A stretch of DNA of 64,000 bases from Firmicutes bacterium CAG:646 (GCA_000432335.1 HF995374.1:1-64000), one strand, 5' to 3'; shown: positions 29,995 through 38,274, numbered from the stretch's first letter. Notes: a model not told the origin generated them from the letters alone. A program made the numbers and translations.

Positions 29995-30073
29995 AAGAAA
30001 GTTAGTTATTGACAACTGAGTTAGATTATGCTAATCTAATAGCGGTTAGAAAGTGCTAACTTTCTTATTTTTT
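29995..30073 (+). terminator. Terminator after sigE, overlapping the feo promoter
   Basis: An 11-bp stem (29995-30005 with 30056-30066) is followed by ATTTTTTTT. The same right arm can instead form the short hairpin GTTAG (30045-30049) with CTAAC (30056-30060). A transcript from the feo promoter would therefore also meet a small terminator-like hairpin in its leader. Confidence 0.6.
30009..30039 (+). promoter_or_regulatory. feo promoter with DtxR/IdeR-type palindrome
   Basis: TTGACA (30009-30014), a 17-base spacer and TAATCT (30032-30037). The perfect 19-base palindrome TTAGATTATGCTAATCTAA (30021-30039) covers spacer and -10. It has the architecture of the DtxR/IdeR iron box (TTAGGTTAGCCTAACCTAA), so iron-dependent repression of the feo operon is expected. 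Confidence 0.75.
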
Positions 30074-30116
30074 TGGTATAGAGTTAGATAAAACTTACTG
30101 AAAAGGAGGAATCATG

Positions 30117-30326
30117 ATGCCCCTTACAATGGCGAAAGCAGGAGAACATAATCAGATAAGAAAAATCGGTGGGAAAGAGGAGGTACGGCGTTTTCTGGAG
30201 AGTCTGGGTTTTGTGACAGGCGCGCAGGTAACGGTAGTTTCTCAGATGCAGGGAAATGTGATTGTAAATGTAAAAGAATCCAGAGTGGCGATCAGCAGGG
30301 AAATGGCGAATAAGATTATAATTTGA
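30117..30326 (+). CDS. feoA: Ferrous iron transport protein A (first copy)
   Basis: Small cytoplasmic SH3-like FeoA partner of FeoB, 69 residues, with MPLTMAKAGEHNQIRKIGG and a central LESLGFVTGAQVTVV. ATG 30117 is preferred to ATG 30114 because AAGGAGG then has a seven-base gap. It is the first gene of a four-gene iron operon behind an iron-box promoter. Confidence 0.92.
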   Translation: MPLTMAKAGEHNQIRKIGGKEEVRRFLESLGFVTGAQVTVVSQMQGNVIVNVKESRVAISREMANKIII

Positions 30327-30358
30327 AAAGACAGAGAATGAGGAAGGAGAATGCAGAT

Positions 30359-30583
30359 ATGGCAACATTGCGGGATGTAAAAGTGGGACAGACGGTGAAG
30401 GTGGTAAAGCTCCATGGAGAGGGGGCAGTCCGAAGAAGGATCATGGATATGGGAATTACGAAGGGAGCCGGGGTTTCGGTGAGAAAAGTAGCGCCTCTGG
30501 GAGATCCCATTGAGGTTACGGTGCGGGGATATGAACTGTCTCTGCGAAAAGCGGACGCACAGCTTATTGAAGTGGAAGCGTAA
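30359..30583 (+). CDS. feoA: Ferrous iron transport protein A (second copy)
   Basis: Second FeoA domain protein, 74 residues, with LRDVKVGQTVKVVKLHGEG, then RRIMDMGITKGAGVSV and PLGDPIEVTVRGYELSLRKADA, the standard FeoA pattern. It differs strongly from the first copy, so it is an old paralogue and not a recent duplication. ATG 30359 follows AGGAAGGAG; an upstream in-frame ATG at 30323 would overlap the preceding gene. Confidence 0.92.
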   Translation: MATLRDVKVGQTVKVVKLHGEGAVRRRIMDMGITKGAGVSVRKVAPLGDPIEVTVRGYELSLRKADAQLIEVEA

Positions 30584-30647
30584 CAAAGAAGAGACGATAA
30601 TTACGGAATATAGGAAACAGTAGAAAAAACCAGAGAGGAAAAAAGTT

Positions 30648-32804
30648 ATGTCATTAAAAATAGCGCTTGCGGGTAATCCGAACAGCGGAAAGACCACGCT
30701 GTTCAACGGGTTGACCGGTTCCAATCAGTTTGTGGGAAACTGGCCGGGAGTTACCGTGGAGAAAAAAGAGGGAAAGCTGAAAGGCAAGAAAGAAGTCACG
30801 ATCATTGATCTTCCGGGGATTTATTCCCTGTCTCCGTATACGTTGGAGGAAGTGGTTGCGAGAAATTATCTCATCGGAGAACGACCGGATGCCATCCTGA
30901 ATATCGTGGATGGAACGAATCTGGAGAGAAATCTGTATTTGTCCACACAGTTAATGGAGCTGGGGATTCCCGTAGTGTTGGCAGTCAATATGATGGATCT
31001 GGTGGAGAAAAACGGAGACAGGATCGATCTGGATAAATTGTCAAAAGCGTTGGGCTGTCCGGTGGTGTCTATTTCTGCGCTGAAAGGGAAAGGGATCATG
31101 GAAGCAGCAGACCTGGCGGTGAAAAGAGCAGAGGAAAGTCCCCATATTCCGGTGCACAAGTTTGATAAAAAAGTAGAGCGGACACTTCTGGAAATTGAGG
31201 AGCGACTTTCGGGAAATTCCATACCGGAAGAACAGAAACGTTTCTTTGCCATCAAGCTGTTTGAGCGGGATGAAAAAATTCTGGAAAATATGAAAATGAT
31301 TCCATCAGTAGAAGATCTGATTTCTTCTTTGGAAAAAGAACTGGACGATGATTCGGAAAGTATTATCACGAATGAGCGGTATCAGTACATTTCTTCTATT
31401 ATGGAGAATTGTTGCAAAAAAGCAGGGAAGGGGCAGCTCAGTACGTCGGATAAGATCGACCGGATCGTTACCAACCGCTGGCTGGGACTTCCCGTATTCG
31501 CAGCGGTCATGGTTCTTGTGTATTATGTGTCGATCACTACAGTGGGCGGCTGGGCTACCGACTGGGTCAATGACAACCTCTTTGGGGATGGCTGGAGTCT
31601 TTTCGGTCTGGTGGATGTGCCAAGTATTCCAGCATTGATTACGCAGGGATTGGAAGCGGTGGGGTGCGCTCCATGGCTGCAGGGACTGATCGTGGACGGA
31701 ATTGTAGCCGGAGTGGGAGCGGTTCTGGGATTTGTGCCACAGATGCTGGTATTGTTTTTCTTTCTGGCGTTTCTGGAGGGGTGCGGCTATATGGCGCGTA
31801 TCGCTTTCATCATGGATCGGATTTTCCGAAAATTCGGTCTGTCAGGAAAATCCTTTATTCCTATGCTGATCGGAACTGGATGCGGCGTACCGGGAATCAT
31901 GGCTTCCCGTACTATTGAGAATGACCGTGACCGAAAAATGACGATCATGACGACCACTTTTATTCCTTGCAGTGCAAAACTGCCGATCATAGCCCTGATT
32001 GCAGGAGCTTTATTTGATGAAGCGTGGTGGGTTGCGCCAAGCGCCTATTTTGTCGGAATGGCTGCCATTATTACCTCTGGGATTATTCTAAAAAAGACGA
32101 AATTATTTGCGGGAGATCCGGCTCCGTTTGTGATGGAACTTCCGACATATCATATGCCAACGGCGGGAAATATTTTCAGAAGCATGTGGGAAAGAGGCTG
32201 GTCCTTTATCAAAAAAGCGGGAACGATCATCCTGTTGTCTACCATCTTTATCTGGTTTACTTCAAATTTTGGTTTTGTGAACGGCAGTTTTGGTATGGTG
32301 GAAGACTTAAATGACGGACTTCTGGCCACCATCGGAAAAGGAATCGCGTGGATTTTTGCTCCGCTGGGCTGGGGAGACTGGAAATCAGCAGTGGCAGCCA
32401 TCACCGGACTGGTGGCAAAAGAAAATGTAGTGGGAACTTTTGGAATCCTCTATGGTTTCGGAGAAGTTTCAGAGAATGGAGCCGAGGTTTGGTCAACGCT
32501 GGCAGACAGCATGACGGCGATAGCAGCGTACTCCTTCCTTGTATTTAATCTGCTGTGCGCCCCTTGCTTTGCGGCTATGGGAGCCATCAAAAGAGAAATG
32601 AATAATATCCGTTGGTTCTGGATCGCTATTGGATATCAGTGTGGATTTGCTTATCTGGTGTCTCTGTGCATCTATCAGTTTGGAACCTTTTTTGCCGGAG
32701 GCGGTTTTGGAATAGGAACGATAGCGGCAGTGGTGATCCTGGCAGGATTTGTATATTTGCTGTTCCGTCTCGATAGGGAAAAGAACAGTCGGAAAGGAGC
32801 ATAA
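30648..32804 (+). CDS. feoB: Ferrous iron transporter FeoB
   Basis: Main Fe(II) permease of the inner membrane, 718 residues. The N-terminal G domain shows G1 GNPNSGKTTLFN (9-20), G3 DLPG (54-57) and G4 NMMD (114-117). A helical insert and the membrane half follow. The two Gate motifs are represented by FLEGCGYMARIAFIMDRIFRKFGLSG and GCGVPGIMASRT, then FVAKENVVGT-like VAKENVVGTFGI. The C-terminal helices end in VYLLFRLDREK. It is cotranscribed with both feoA genes upstream and the Cys-rich gene two bases downstream. Confidence 0.97.
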   Translation: MSLKIALAGNPNSGKTTLFNGLTGSNQFVGNWPGVTVEKKEGKLKGKKEVTIIDLPGIYSLSPYTLEEVVARNYLIGERPDAILNIVDGTNLERNLYLSTQLMELGIPVVLAVNMMDLVEKNGDRIDLDKLSKALGCPVVSISALKGKGIMEAADLAVKRAEESPHIPVHKFDKKVERTLLEIEERLSGNSIPEEQKRFFAIKLFERDEKILENMKMIPSVEDLISSLEKELDDDSESIITNERYQYISSIMENCCKKAGKGQLSTSDKIDRIVTNRWLGLPVFAAVMVLVYYVSITTVGGWATDWVNDNLFGDGWSLFGLVDVPSIPALITQGLEAVGCAPWLQGLIVDGIVAGVGAVLGFVPQMLVLFFFLAFLEGCGYMARIAFIMDRIFRKFGLSGKSFIPMLIGTGCGVPGIMASRTIENDRDRKMTIMTTTFIPCSAKLPIIALIAGALFDEAWWVAPSAYFVGMAAIITSGIILKKTKLFAGDPAPFVMELPTYHMPTAGNIFRSMWERGWSFIKKAGTIILLSTIFIWFTSNFGFVNGSFGMVEDLNDGLLATIGKGIAWIFAPLGWGDWKSAVAAITGLVAKENVVGTFGILYGFGEVSENGAEVWSTLADSMTAIAAYSFLVFNLLCAPCFAAMGAIKREMNNIRWFWIAIGYQCGFAYLVSLCIYQFGTFFAGGGFGIGTIAAVVILAGFVYLLFRLDREKNSRKGA

Positions 32805-32806
32805 GT

Positions 32807-33001
32807 ATGGAGATTTTATCAACTGTTTTGGTATTACTGGTTCTTACAGGTATCGTGGGCTTGATCGTGCGGAGTATGATAAAGGCAAAAAGAGCCGGAC
32901 GCTCCGTGATCTGCGGCGGCAGCTGCAGTGGATGCGGCGGGGCTTGCGGCTGTCATTTGCAGAAGGAACAGCAAGAAGATTCTGTTACACGAGAGATTTG
33001 A
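32807..33001 (+). CDS. FeoB-associated Cys-rich membrane protein
   Basis: 64 residues: one N-terminal membrane helix (STVLVLLVLTGIVGLIV), a basic turn (KAKRAGR), then a Cys-rich tail with CGGSCSGCGGACGCH (six Cys). It matches the small family commonly encoded right after FeoB, thought to act like FeoC in iron handling. The start lies two bases after the feoB stop. Confidence 0.9.
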   Translation: MEILSTVLVLLVLTGIVGLIVRSMIKAKRAGRSVICGGSCSGCGGACGCHLQKEQQEDSVTREI

Positions 33002-33446
33002 GCTCAAAAATAACTTTGGGTGTCGATGGAGGTTTCTTCATTAAAACATCCAATTCTATTGGAAAAATCCTTGAAAAATGCGTATTTTTAATGACTTTTG
33101 GGCGCAGCTTCAATAGCTGTTTTCTAATAACCCAAAAATCTGCAAATTTGTGGGCATTTTGAAGGGATTTTTTTCTGTATACCCAATCATTAAATTAAAA
33201 TTTCAAAATTTTTATAAAGCGGCGAAAAACTCCATAAAAATTTGGATTTTCAAGATTGTAGAACTCGTTTTCTGATGGTACAATAAAATAGGTAATTGCG
33301 AAACAAGTTCGCAATCCTGATAAAAATGCGGTAGAAAAACTGTGTTACAGGATTCCTAAGCAAAAAGCAGATAGCTTCAAATTTTAAACATGCCAAAAAG
33401 ACTTCCCAGATTAACTGCGAAGAAAAGTCATTATCAATAGCAAATA
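33002..33446. other. 445-base AT-rich gap between feo operon and IS remnant
   Basis: No gene was seen. The region holds a terminator-like pair GACTTTTGGG / CCCAAAAATC around 33095-33140 without a T-run. It also holds a well-formed promoter at 33256-33284 followed by short inverted repeats (33294-33315). Part of it may be the end of the insertion sequence, but the terminal repeats could not be identified. Confidence 0.5.
33256..33284 (+). promoter_or_regulatory. Orphan promoter-like sequence
   Basis: TTGTAG (33256-33261), a 17-base spacer and TACAAT (33279-33284), pointing into the 3' end of the transposase remnant. Downstream are ATTGCGA/TCGCAAT (33294-33300, 33309-33315) and AATCCTG/CAGGATT, with no reading frame. 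Confidence 0.4.
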
Positions 33447-34304
33447 TTAGGCAATTAAAGGCTTTAGACTTCGGATGTATTGGTGCTGGTGGATTTTATC
33501 AGTAACAAGTACGGTAACAAGCTGAGTGATTCCTGCAAGTAGTAAGTCTGCGTGAAGAGTTTTTTCATTCTGAGTTTTTCGGTTTGCAGTGCAGAAACTA
33601 TCTTTGAAATGATTGATAGACTTTTCCACATTTACACGGATTTTGTAGGTGTCTTCCCATTCCTTAGAACCACGTTCTACGCCGGGGTAAGCTCGGAGAT
33701 TTTTTTCTGGATAAATGTAGATCATTCGTCCACAAGAAGAAGTAGTACATGGGTTATCACAGTGGCATACCCGACGTTTTGACTTGTCGGCAGGATTGTA
33801 TTCCCATTTCATTTTTGGGCATACAAACTTCATGGTAGGCAGTTTGCTTCGTAAATGGGATTTGCTTCCTTCACGTCTCATCGGAAGGGATGGATCAAGT
33901 TTTTGGCAGATCGGTTCGGTCAGGTCAACGAGACAGTCGAACATAGATTGTAAGTCCAATAAGAAATCTTGCTTAAACCGGGTAAATTTAGAAGCATCTG
34001 GAACAACATCAAATCCGCAGAAATCACGCAATTCCTGAGAGTATTTTAAAAATATGATCAAGAGAGTGTCAGTCGGGATTGAGAAAATACGCTGGATTAG
34101 AAGTGCCTTGAGCATTGGATAAAGCTGATGCTTACGTGGTCTTCCAGTACGAGCGTAAAAATGAGAAACAAAAGAAACAGGAACAATTTCATCAAGGTTA
34201 ATAGCTTCATCAAGAAGTGAAAGAAACTGGTATTTATCGTTGTCGAATTTCTCTTGGCAATCTTCAAAAATTTCTGCCAAAGTGAGTTGCTTATATGTTA
34301 TCAT
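33447..34304 (-). pseudogene. IS1182/IS5-like transposase with central deletion
   Basis: The N-terminal 130 residues match the DUF772 transposase domain (TGRPRKHQLYPMLKALLIQRIFSIPT, SKFTRFKQDF). The C-terminal part matches the end of the same family (RVCHCDNPC, YIYPEKNLRAYPGVERGS, VEKSINHFKDSF). Relatives I know are about 430-450 residues, and this frame has 285. The junction falls after EPICQKLDPSL, so about 150 residues with most of the DDE catalytic core are missing while the frame stays open. It is probably inactive, but the product could still bind the ends of related elements. AAAGGAGATATA precedes the start. Confidence 0.75.
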
Positions 34305-34423
34305 GTAGGTATATCTCCTTTAGGTGGATTGGTTGATAGTTTCTCGACAACTCTATTTTACCATAAACCTTGAGGAGATATTTTATTTTTAGCAAGAAAA
34401 AATGCTGTATTTATGCGGCTTTT

Positions 34424-34440
34424 GGCGTTTCGCAAACGCC
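34424..34440. promoter_or_regulatory. Perfect palindrome upstream of the MATE gene
   Basis: GGCGTTTCGCAAACGCC is a 7-bp inverted repeat with a 3-base centre, ten bases upstream of TATAAT (34451-34456) and without a T-run. It is a candidate operator. Confidence 0.45.
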
Positions 34441-34471
34441 TATGATGTATTATAATCAAAGGAGAAAAACT

Positions 34472-35872
34472 TTGAAAAATATATCAGATGGGGGATTTTT
34501 TATGGGAAAACAGGAAACAGATAAACGGGTATTTTATACCTCCCTTTTTCGCCTGGTGCTGCCGATCGCTGTTCAGAACCTGATCAGTACGGCGGTAAAT
34601 TCGGCGGATGTAGTGATGGTGGGAGCCGTAGGGCAGGATGCTCTTTCTTCGGTGTCTCTGGCAAATCAAATTCAGTTTATTTTATCGCTGGTCTACTCTG
34701 GCGTGGCTTCAGGAGCAACCATGCTGTCTTCTCAGTATTGGGGAAAGAAAGATACAAAATCGATTGAAAAAATCATGGGGATCGCTCTTCGGTTTTCGGT
34801 GGGCGTTTCTATGCTGTTTTTTGTATTTGCCTGTTTCTTCCCCCGGTATGTGATGATGGTGTTTACGAATGATCCGGTTTTGATCCAGGGCGGAGTGGAA
34901 TATTTGCGGATTTTGGGAGTTTCCTATTTGTTTATGGGAGTTTCTCAGGTATATCTGTGTATTATGCGGAGCATTGAAAGGGTCGTATTTTCCATGTGGA
35001 CCTTTGGTGCGGCTCTGATCCTGAATATCATCCTGAATGCGATTTTTGTTTTTGGTCTTTTCGGAATGCCGGAAATGGGGATTGCCGGAGCGGCGCTTGC
35101 CACGGTGATTGCCCGGGGCATGGAACTTGCGATCTGTATGGTGGATGCGCTGCGGTTTCAGACGGTACGGTTTCGGATCTCGGTAGTTTTTGAAAAAAAT
35201 CCGCTTTTGTTTCAGGATTATCTGAAGTATGCGCTTCCGGCTTTTGGAAACGAAGTGGTATGGGGCGTGGCATTTTCCATGTATTCGGTGATTATGGGAC
35301 ATATGGGAAGCGATATGGTGGCGGCAAATTCTGTGGTAGTGGTTGCCAGAAATCTGGGAACCGTGGTATGTTTTGGAATAGCGAACGGCGGTGCGATTTA
35401 TCTGGGAAAAATGATCGGAGACGGACGGATGGAAGCGGCGAAAAAGGATGCCTCCCGTCTGTGCCGGGTAACCTTTATCAGCGGTGTTCTGGGAGGAATT
35501 CTGGTGCTTTTGGTGCGTCCGCTGATGATGAATCTGGTAGATCTTACACCGAAGGCAGCCGATTATCTTACAATTATGCTGATCATTAACTGCTATTATG
35601 TGTTGGGACAGGCGATGAATACCACGGTGATCTGCGGTATTTTCCGCTCCGGCGGAGATTCCCGTTTTGGATTTATCTGTGATATTATAGATATGTGGGT
35701 CTTTGCAGTGCCGATGGGATTTTTCTGCGCTTTTGTGCTGAAATTACCGCCCATGTGGGTATATTTTATCATCTGTCTGGATGAATTTGTGAAAATGCCG
35801 TTTATCTATAAACATTATAAGAGCTATAAGTGGCTGAAGAATATTACAAGAGAAATTGACTGTCAAGGATGA
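34472..35872 (+). CDS. MATE family efflux transporter
   Basis: Cation-coupled multidrug/toxin exporter of about 466 residues with twelve predicted membrane helices. The family opening is LFRLVLPIAVQNLISTAVNSADVVMVGAVGQDALSSVSLANQI, and the second half repeats it (YLKYALPAFGNEVVWGVAFSMYSVIMGHMG). The start is TTG 34472, which has AAAGGAG seven bases upstream; ATG 34502 is the alternative. The gene sits between the transposase remnant and sigG, and its transcript could read into sigG. Substrates are unknown. Confidence 0.9.
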   Translation: MKNISDGGFFMGKQETDKRVFYTSLFRLVLPIAVQNLISTAVNSADVVMVGAVGQDALSSVSLANQIQFILSLVYSGVASGATMLSSQYWGKKDTKSIEKIMGIALRFSVGVSMLFFVFACFFPRYVMMVFTNDPVLIQGGVEYLRILGVSYLFMGVSQVYLCIMRSIERVVFSMWTFGAALILNIILNAIFVFGLFGMPEMGIAGAALATVIARGMELAICMVDALRFQTVRFRISVVFEKNPLLFQDYLKYALPAFGNEVVWGVAFSMYSVIMGHMGSDMVAANSVVVVARNLGTVVCFGIANGGAIYLGKMIGDGRMEAAKKDASRLCRVTFISGVLGGILVLLVRPLMMNLVDLTPKAADYLTIMLIINCYYVLGQAMNTTVICGIFRSGGDSRFGFICDIIDMWVFAVPMGFFCAFVLKLPPMWVYFIICLDEFVKMPFIYKHYKSYKWLKNITREIDCQG

Positions 35873-35907
35873 AAACTTTTTAAATTTCCTTGAAAGATGA
35901 ATAGATA

Positions 35908-35978
35908 AAGTGCCATATGAGAATCATTTTACTGAAAGCAAATTTTAAAGATTTCAGGAGGATTCTTATATGGCACTT
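35908..35978 (+). promoter_or_regulatory. Hairpin burying the sigG start codon
   Basis: Positions 35908-35925 pair with 35961-35978 over 18 base pairs (one G-U) around a 35-base loop. The right arm contains the sigG ATG (35970). AGGAGG (35956-35961) lies at the loop-stem border. A long transcript entering from the MATE gene would have its sigG start locked. Confidence 0.8.
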
Positions 35979-36752
35979 AATAAAGTGGAAATATGTGGAG
36001 TAAACACCGCAAAATTACCCGTACTTACTAATGAAGAAAAAGAATTACTCTTTGAGAAAATAAAAAATGGAGATAAGGAAGCCAGAGAATTGTACATTAA
36101 GGGAAACCTTCGTCTGGTTTTGAGCGTGATCAAAAGGTTTTCCAGCAGTAATGAAAATGTGGACGATTTGTTCCAGATCGGCTGTATTGGTCTGATGAAA
36201 GCTATTGATAATTTTGACACTACGCTTCATGTAAAATTCTCCACTTATGCAGTTCCTATGATTATCGGAGAGATTCGCCGATATCTGCGGGATAATAATT
36301 CCATCCGGGTGAGCAGATCTTTGCGGGATATCGCCTACAAAGCGATTTACGCCAGAGAAAATTATGTGAAGAAGAATCTGAGGGAGCCGGATATTACAGA
36401 AATTGCCTCAGAGATCGGAATCAATAAAGAAGAGATCGTCTATGCGTTGGATGCGATTCAAAGCCCCATGAGTCTTTACGAGCCGGTTTATACGGAAGGG
36501 GGAGATACTCTCTATGTGATGGATCAGGTGAGTGATAAGAAGAACAGAGAAGAAAACTGGGTAGAAAATCTTGCTTTGGGAGAGGCGATGGAACGACTGA
36601 ATGCGAGAGAACGGCACATCATTGATCTGCGGTTCTATGAAGGAAAAACCCAGATGGAAGTGGCCCGGGAAATTGGAATTTCCCAGGCCCAGGTAAGCAG
36701 GTTAGAGAAAAATGCGCTGAAAACAATGCGAAATTATCTCCGTGAGTCTTAG
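35970..36752 (+). CDS. sigG: RNA polymerase sporulation sigma factor sigma-G
   Basis: Late forespore sigma factor, 260 residues. The N-terminus NKVEICGVNTAKLPVLTNEEKELLF is diagnostic for sigma-G. Region 2 is GNLRLVLSVIKRF and VDDLFQIGCIGLMKAIDNFD. Region 3 follows (LREPDITEIASEIGINKEEIVYALDAIQSP). Region 4 is LNARERHIIDLRFYEGKTQMEVAREIGISQAQVSRLEKNAL. The start codon lies in a long hairpin. In Bacilli sigG directly follows sigE; here six kilobases separate them. It is convergent with the transporter gene, with an 11-base gap. Confidence 0.96.
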   Translation: MALNKVEICGVNTAKLPVLTNEEKELLFEKIKNGDKEARELYIKGNLRLVLSVIKRFSSSNENVDDLFQIGCIGLMKAIDNFDTTLHVKFSTYAVPMIIGEIRRYLRDNNSIRVSRSLRDIAYKAIYARENYVKKNLREPDITEIASEIGINKEEIVYALDAIQSPMSLYEPVYTEGGDTLYVMDQVSDKKNREENWVENLALGEAMERLNARERHIIDLRFYEGKTQMEVAREIGISQAQVSRLEKNALKTMRNYLRES

Positions 36753-36763
36753 GATAACGAATA

Positions 36764-37456
36764 CTAAGTCCGAGGTTTAATCTTGCGCGCCAGATAGATA
36801 AAGGGGGTGTCCAGAAGGCTGGTACACACGAAAATCACATAGCTGGACGCAATGATGGAAATTAAGGTAGGAGTGTCATGAACACCCCAGAAAGCCCCCA
36901 GCGTAAACAAAAGAGTGTTTAAGAACTGAGAGATTAAAGTGGAACCGTTGTTTCGCACCCACAAAAATCGTTGGGAGTCTCCGCATTTTTTCGTGGTAAA
37001 TGCCCACCATTTATGATAAGCCCACACATCGAACTGCTGACAGATGGCATAGACAAGAAAGCTTGCCAGCATCAGCCGCGGCGTGTTGGAAAAAACAGCC
37101 TGAATGTGGGGCATGATAAAGTCAGTCTCTGCCGGAGTGAACCGGAGCCATAACTGAGAGACGAGAATAAAAAACAGGGAAGTAAAGATGCCCAGACGGA
37201 CAGCCCGATTGGCTTCTTTTTTTCCTGCCACTTCACTGAGAATATCCGTTACCAGGAAAGTACTGGCAAACATTACATTTCCCAGCGTCTGTTCCATGCC
37301 AAAGGCCTCTACAAGGATCAATACCTCAATATTGGCAGCAATGGTGGCAAAGACGGTCCAGCAGTAAAGACCGGTAGTTCCAAAGAGATAATAAAAAAGA
37401 AGTACGCCTCCAAATAAAAGAATCAAAGAACCTATCAGTAAAATTTCATTATGCAT
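36764..37456 (-). CDS. Queuosine precursor transporter (VUT family, YhhQ-like)
   Basis: 230-residue membrane protein of the VUT/COG1738 family with about six helices, importing the 7-deazaguanine precursors of queuosine (preQ0, preQ1 or queuine). Seen here are NVMFASTFLVTDILSEVAGKKEA, PRLMLASFLVYAICQQFDVWAYHKW, and NGSTLISQFLNTLLFTLGAFWG. The start ATG 37456 has GGGAGG upstream and overlaps the radical SAM gene by eight bases, so the two are coupled. No queuosine synthesis genes lie in the window, which fits a salvage role. Confidence 0.88.
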   Translation of the reverse strand: MHNEILLIGSLILLFGGVLLFYYLFGTTGLYCWTVFATIAANIEVLILVEAFGMEQTLGNVMFASTFLVTDILSEVAGKKEANRAVRLGIFTSLFFILVSQLWLRFTPAETDFIMPHIQAVFSNTPRLMLASFLVYAICQQFDVWAYHKWWAFTTKKCGDSQRFLWVRNNGSTLISQFLNTLLFTLGAFWGVHDTPTLISIIASSYVIFVCTSLLDTPFIYLARKIKPRT

Positions 37457-38171
37457 GGTCAATTCCTCCCACTCCAAAGTCTGTATTGTCAATTAAAATA
37501 TCTACCCGGTCATTTTCTTTATAGAGTGGATAGAGTTCCTGAAGAAAGGAGCGGATCACGTCTGGATCCGGTTTGACGCTGGTGGTATTTTCCACCATGA
37601 TATTGATACAGATGCGTGAGAAATGAGCCAGACCCGTTTCTATATCACGCCGCATACTGTCTACGGTCTGTCCTTTCAGACCAAAAAGCAGACAGGTGGA
37701 ATCAAAATATTCCGCAATTTCTTCCGGGGTTACATCTCCCATTCCTTTGTGCATGATCTCTTCTCTGTAAGCAATATCGAAAGTTTCCACACCAATTTTT
37801 AAAAATACAGAAATCCCGTGTTCAGAGAAAAATTTTCTCAGAGCGGGGATTTTTTTTCTGTACATCCAGTGACTTTCAAAAGAAATTTCCCGGATATCTT
37901 TTTCTTTACATACCCGGAGCAGTTCTTCCATGGTGCGGGAATCCAGTTCCGGAAAGCTGCCGGAATTGATGGCTTCCAAGCGATGATAGGTTCCCGTGAC
38001 ATGAGATAAAACCTTACGGTTCAGTTGATAGTTGGCTTCCTGATCCGGGGATGCGTCAGTGTGGTAATCACAGAAACTGCATTTTTTCCATTTGCATCCG
38101 CTGCCCCGAAGGAGAACGATCTCCCGGGGAAATTTGTCAGGAATGACACTGTAACGAGTTAAGTCTGACAT
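37449..38171 (-). CDS. Radical SAM protein coupled to the queuosine-precursor transporter
   Basis: 240-residue radical SAM enzyme. The cluster motif is C26-x4-C31-x2-C34 (GCKWKKCSFCDY), one residue wider than the usual Cx3Cx2C. A partial TIM barrel follows with NSGSFPELD, EISFESHWMYR, FLKIGVETFD and LFGLKGQTVDSM. It overlaps the transporter gene by eight bases. Clostridia are known to salvage queuine with a radical SAM lyase (QueL) that works beside such transporters. Size and context make this a QueL candidate, but I cannot confirm orthology. The start ATG 38171 has GAGGAATT upstream. Confidence 0.7.
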   Translation of the reverse strand: MSDLTRYSVIPDKFPREIVLLRGSGCKWKKCSFCDYHTDASPDQEANYQLNRKVLSHVTGTYHRLEAINSGSFPELDSRTMEELLRVCKEKDIREISFESHWMYRKKIPALRKFFSEHGISVFLKIGVETFDIAYREEIMHKGMGDVTPEEIAEYFDSTCLLFGLKGQTVDSMRRDIETGLAHFSRICINIMVENTTSVKPDPDVIRSFLQELYPLYKENDRVDILIDNTDFGVGGIDHA

Positions 38172-38274
38172 AAATAATTCCTCCTAGTTTTGTTTATAGA
38201 CAGGATGGTTACGAACTGTCTGTTTTTATTCCGTCTGGCATTATATCAGAAGATAGAAAAAAGAGCAAGGATTT

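Noticed and set aside
32749..33162. 137-codon frame across the feoB end and the following gap
   Set aside because: It overlaps feoB and the Cys-rich gene out of frame and has no ribosome site.
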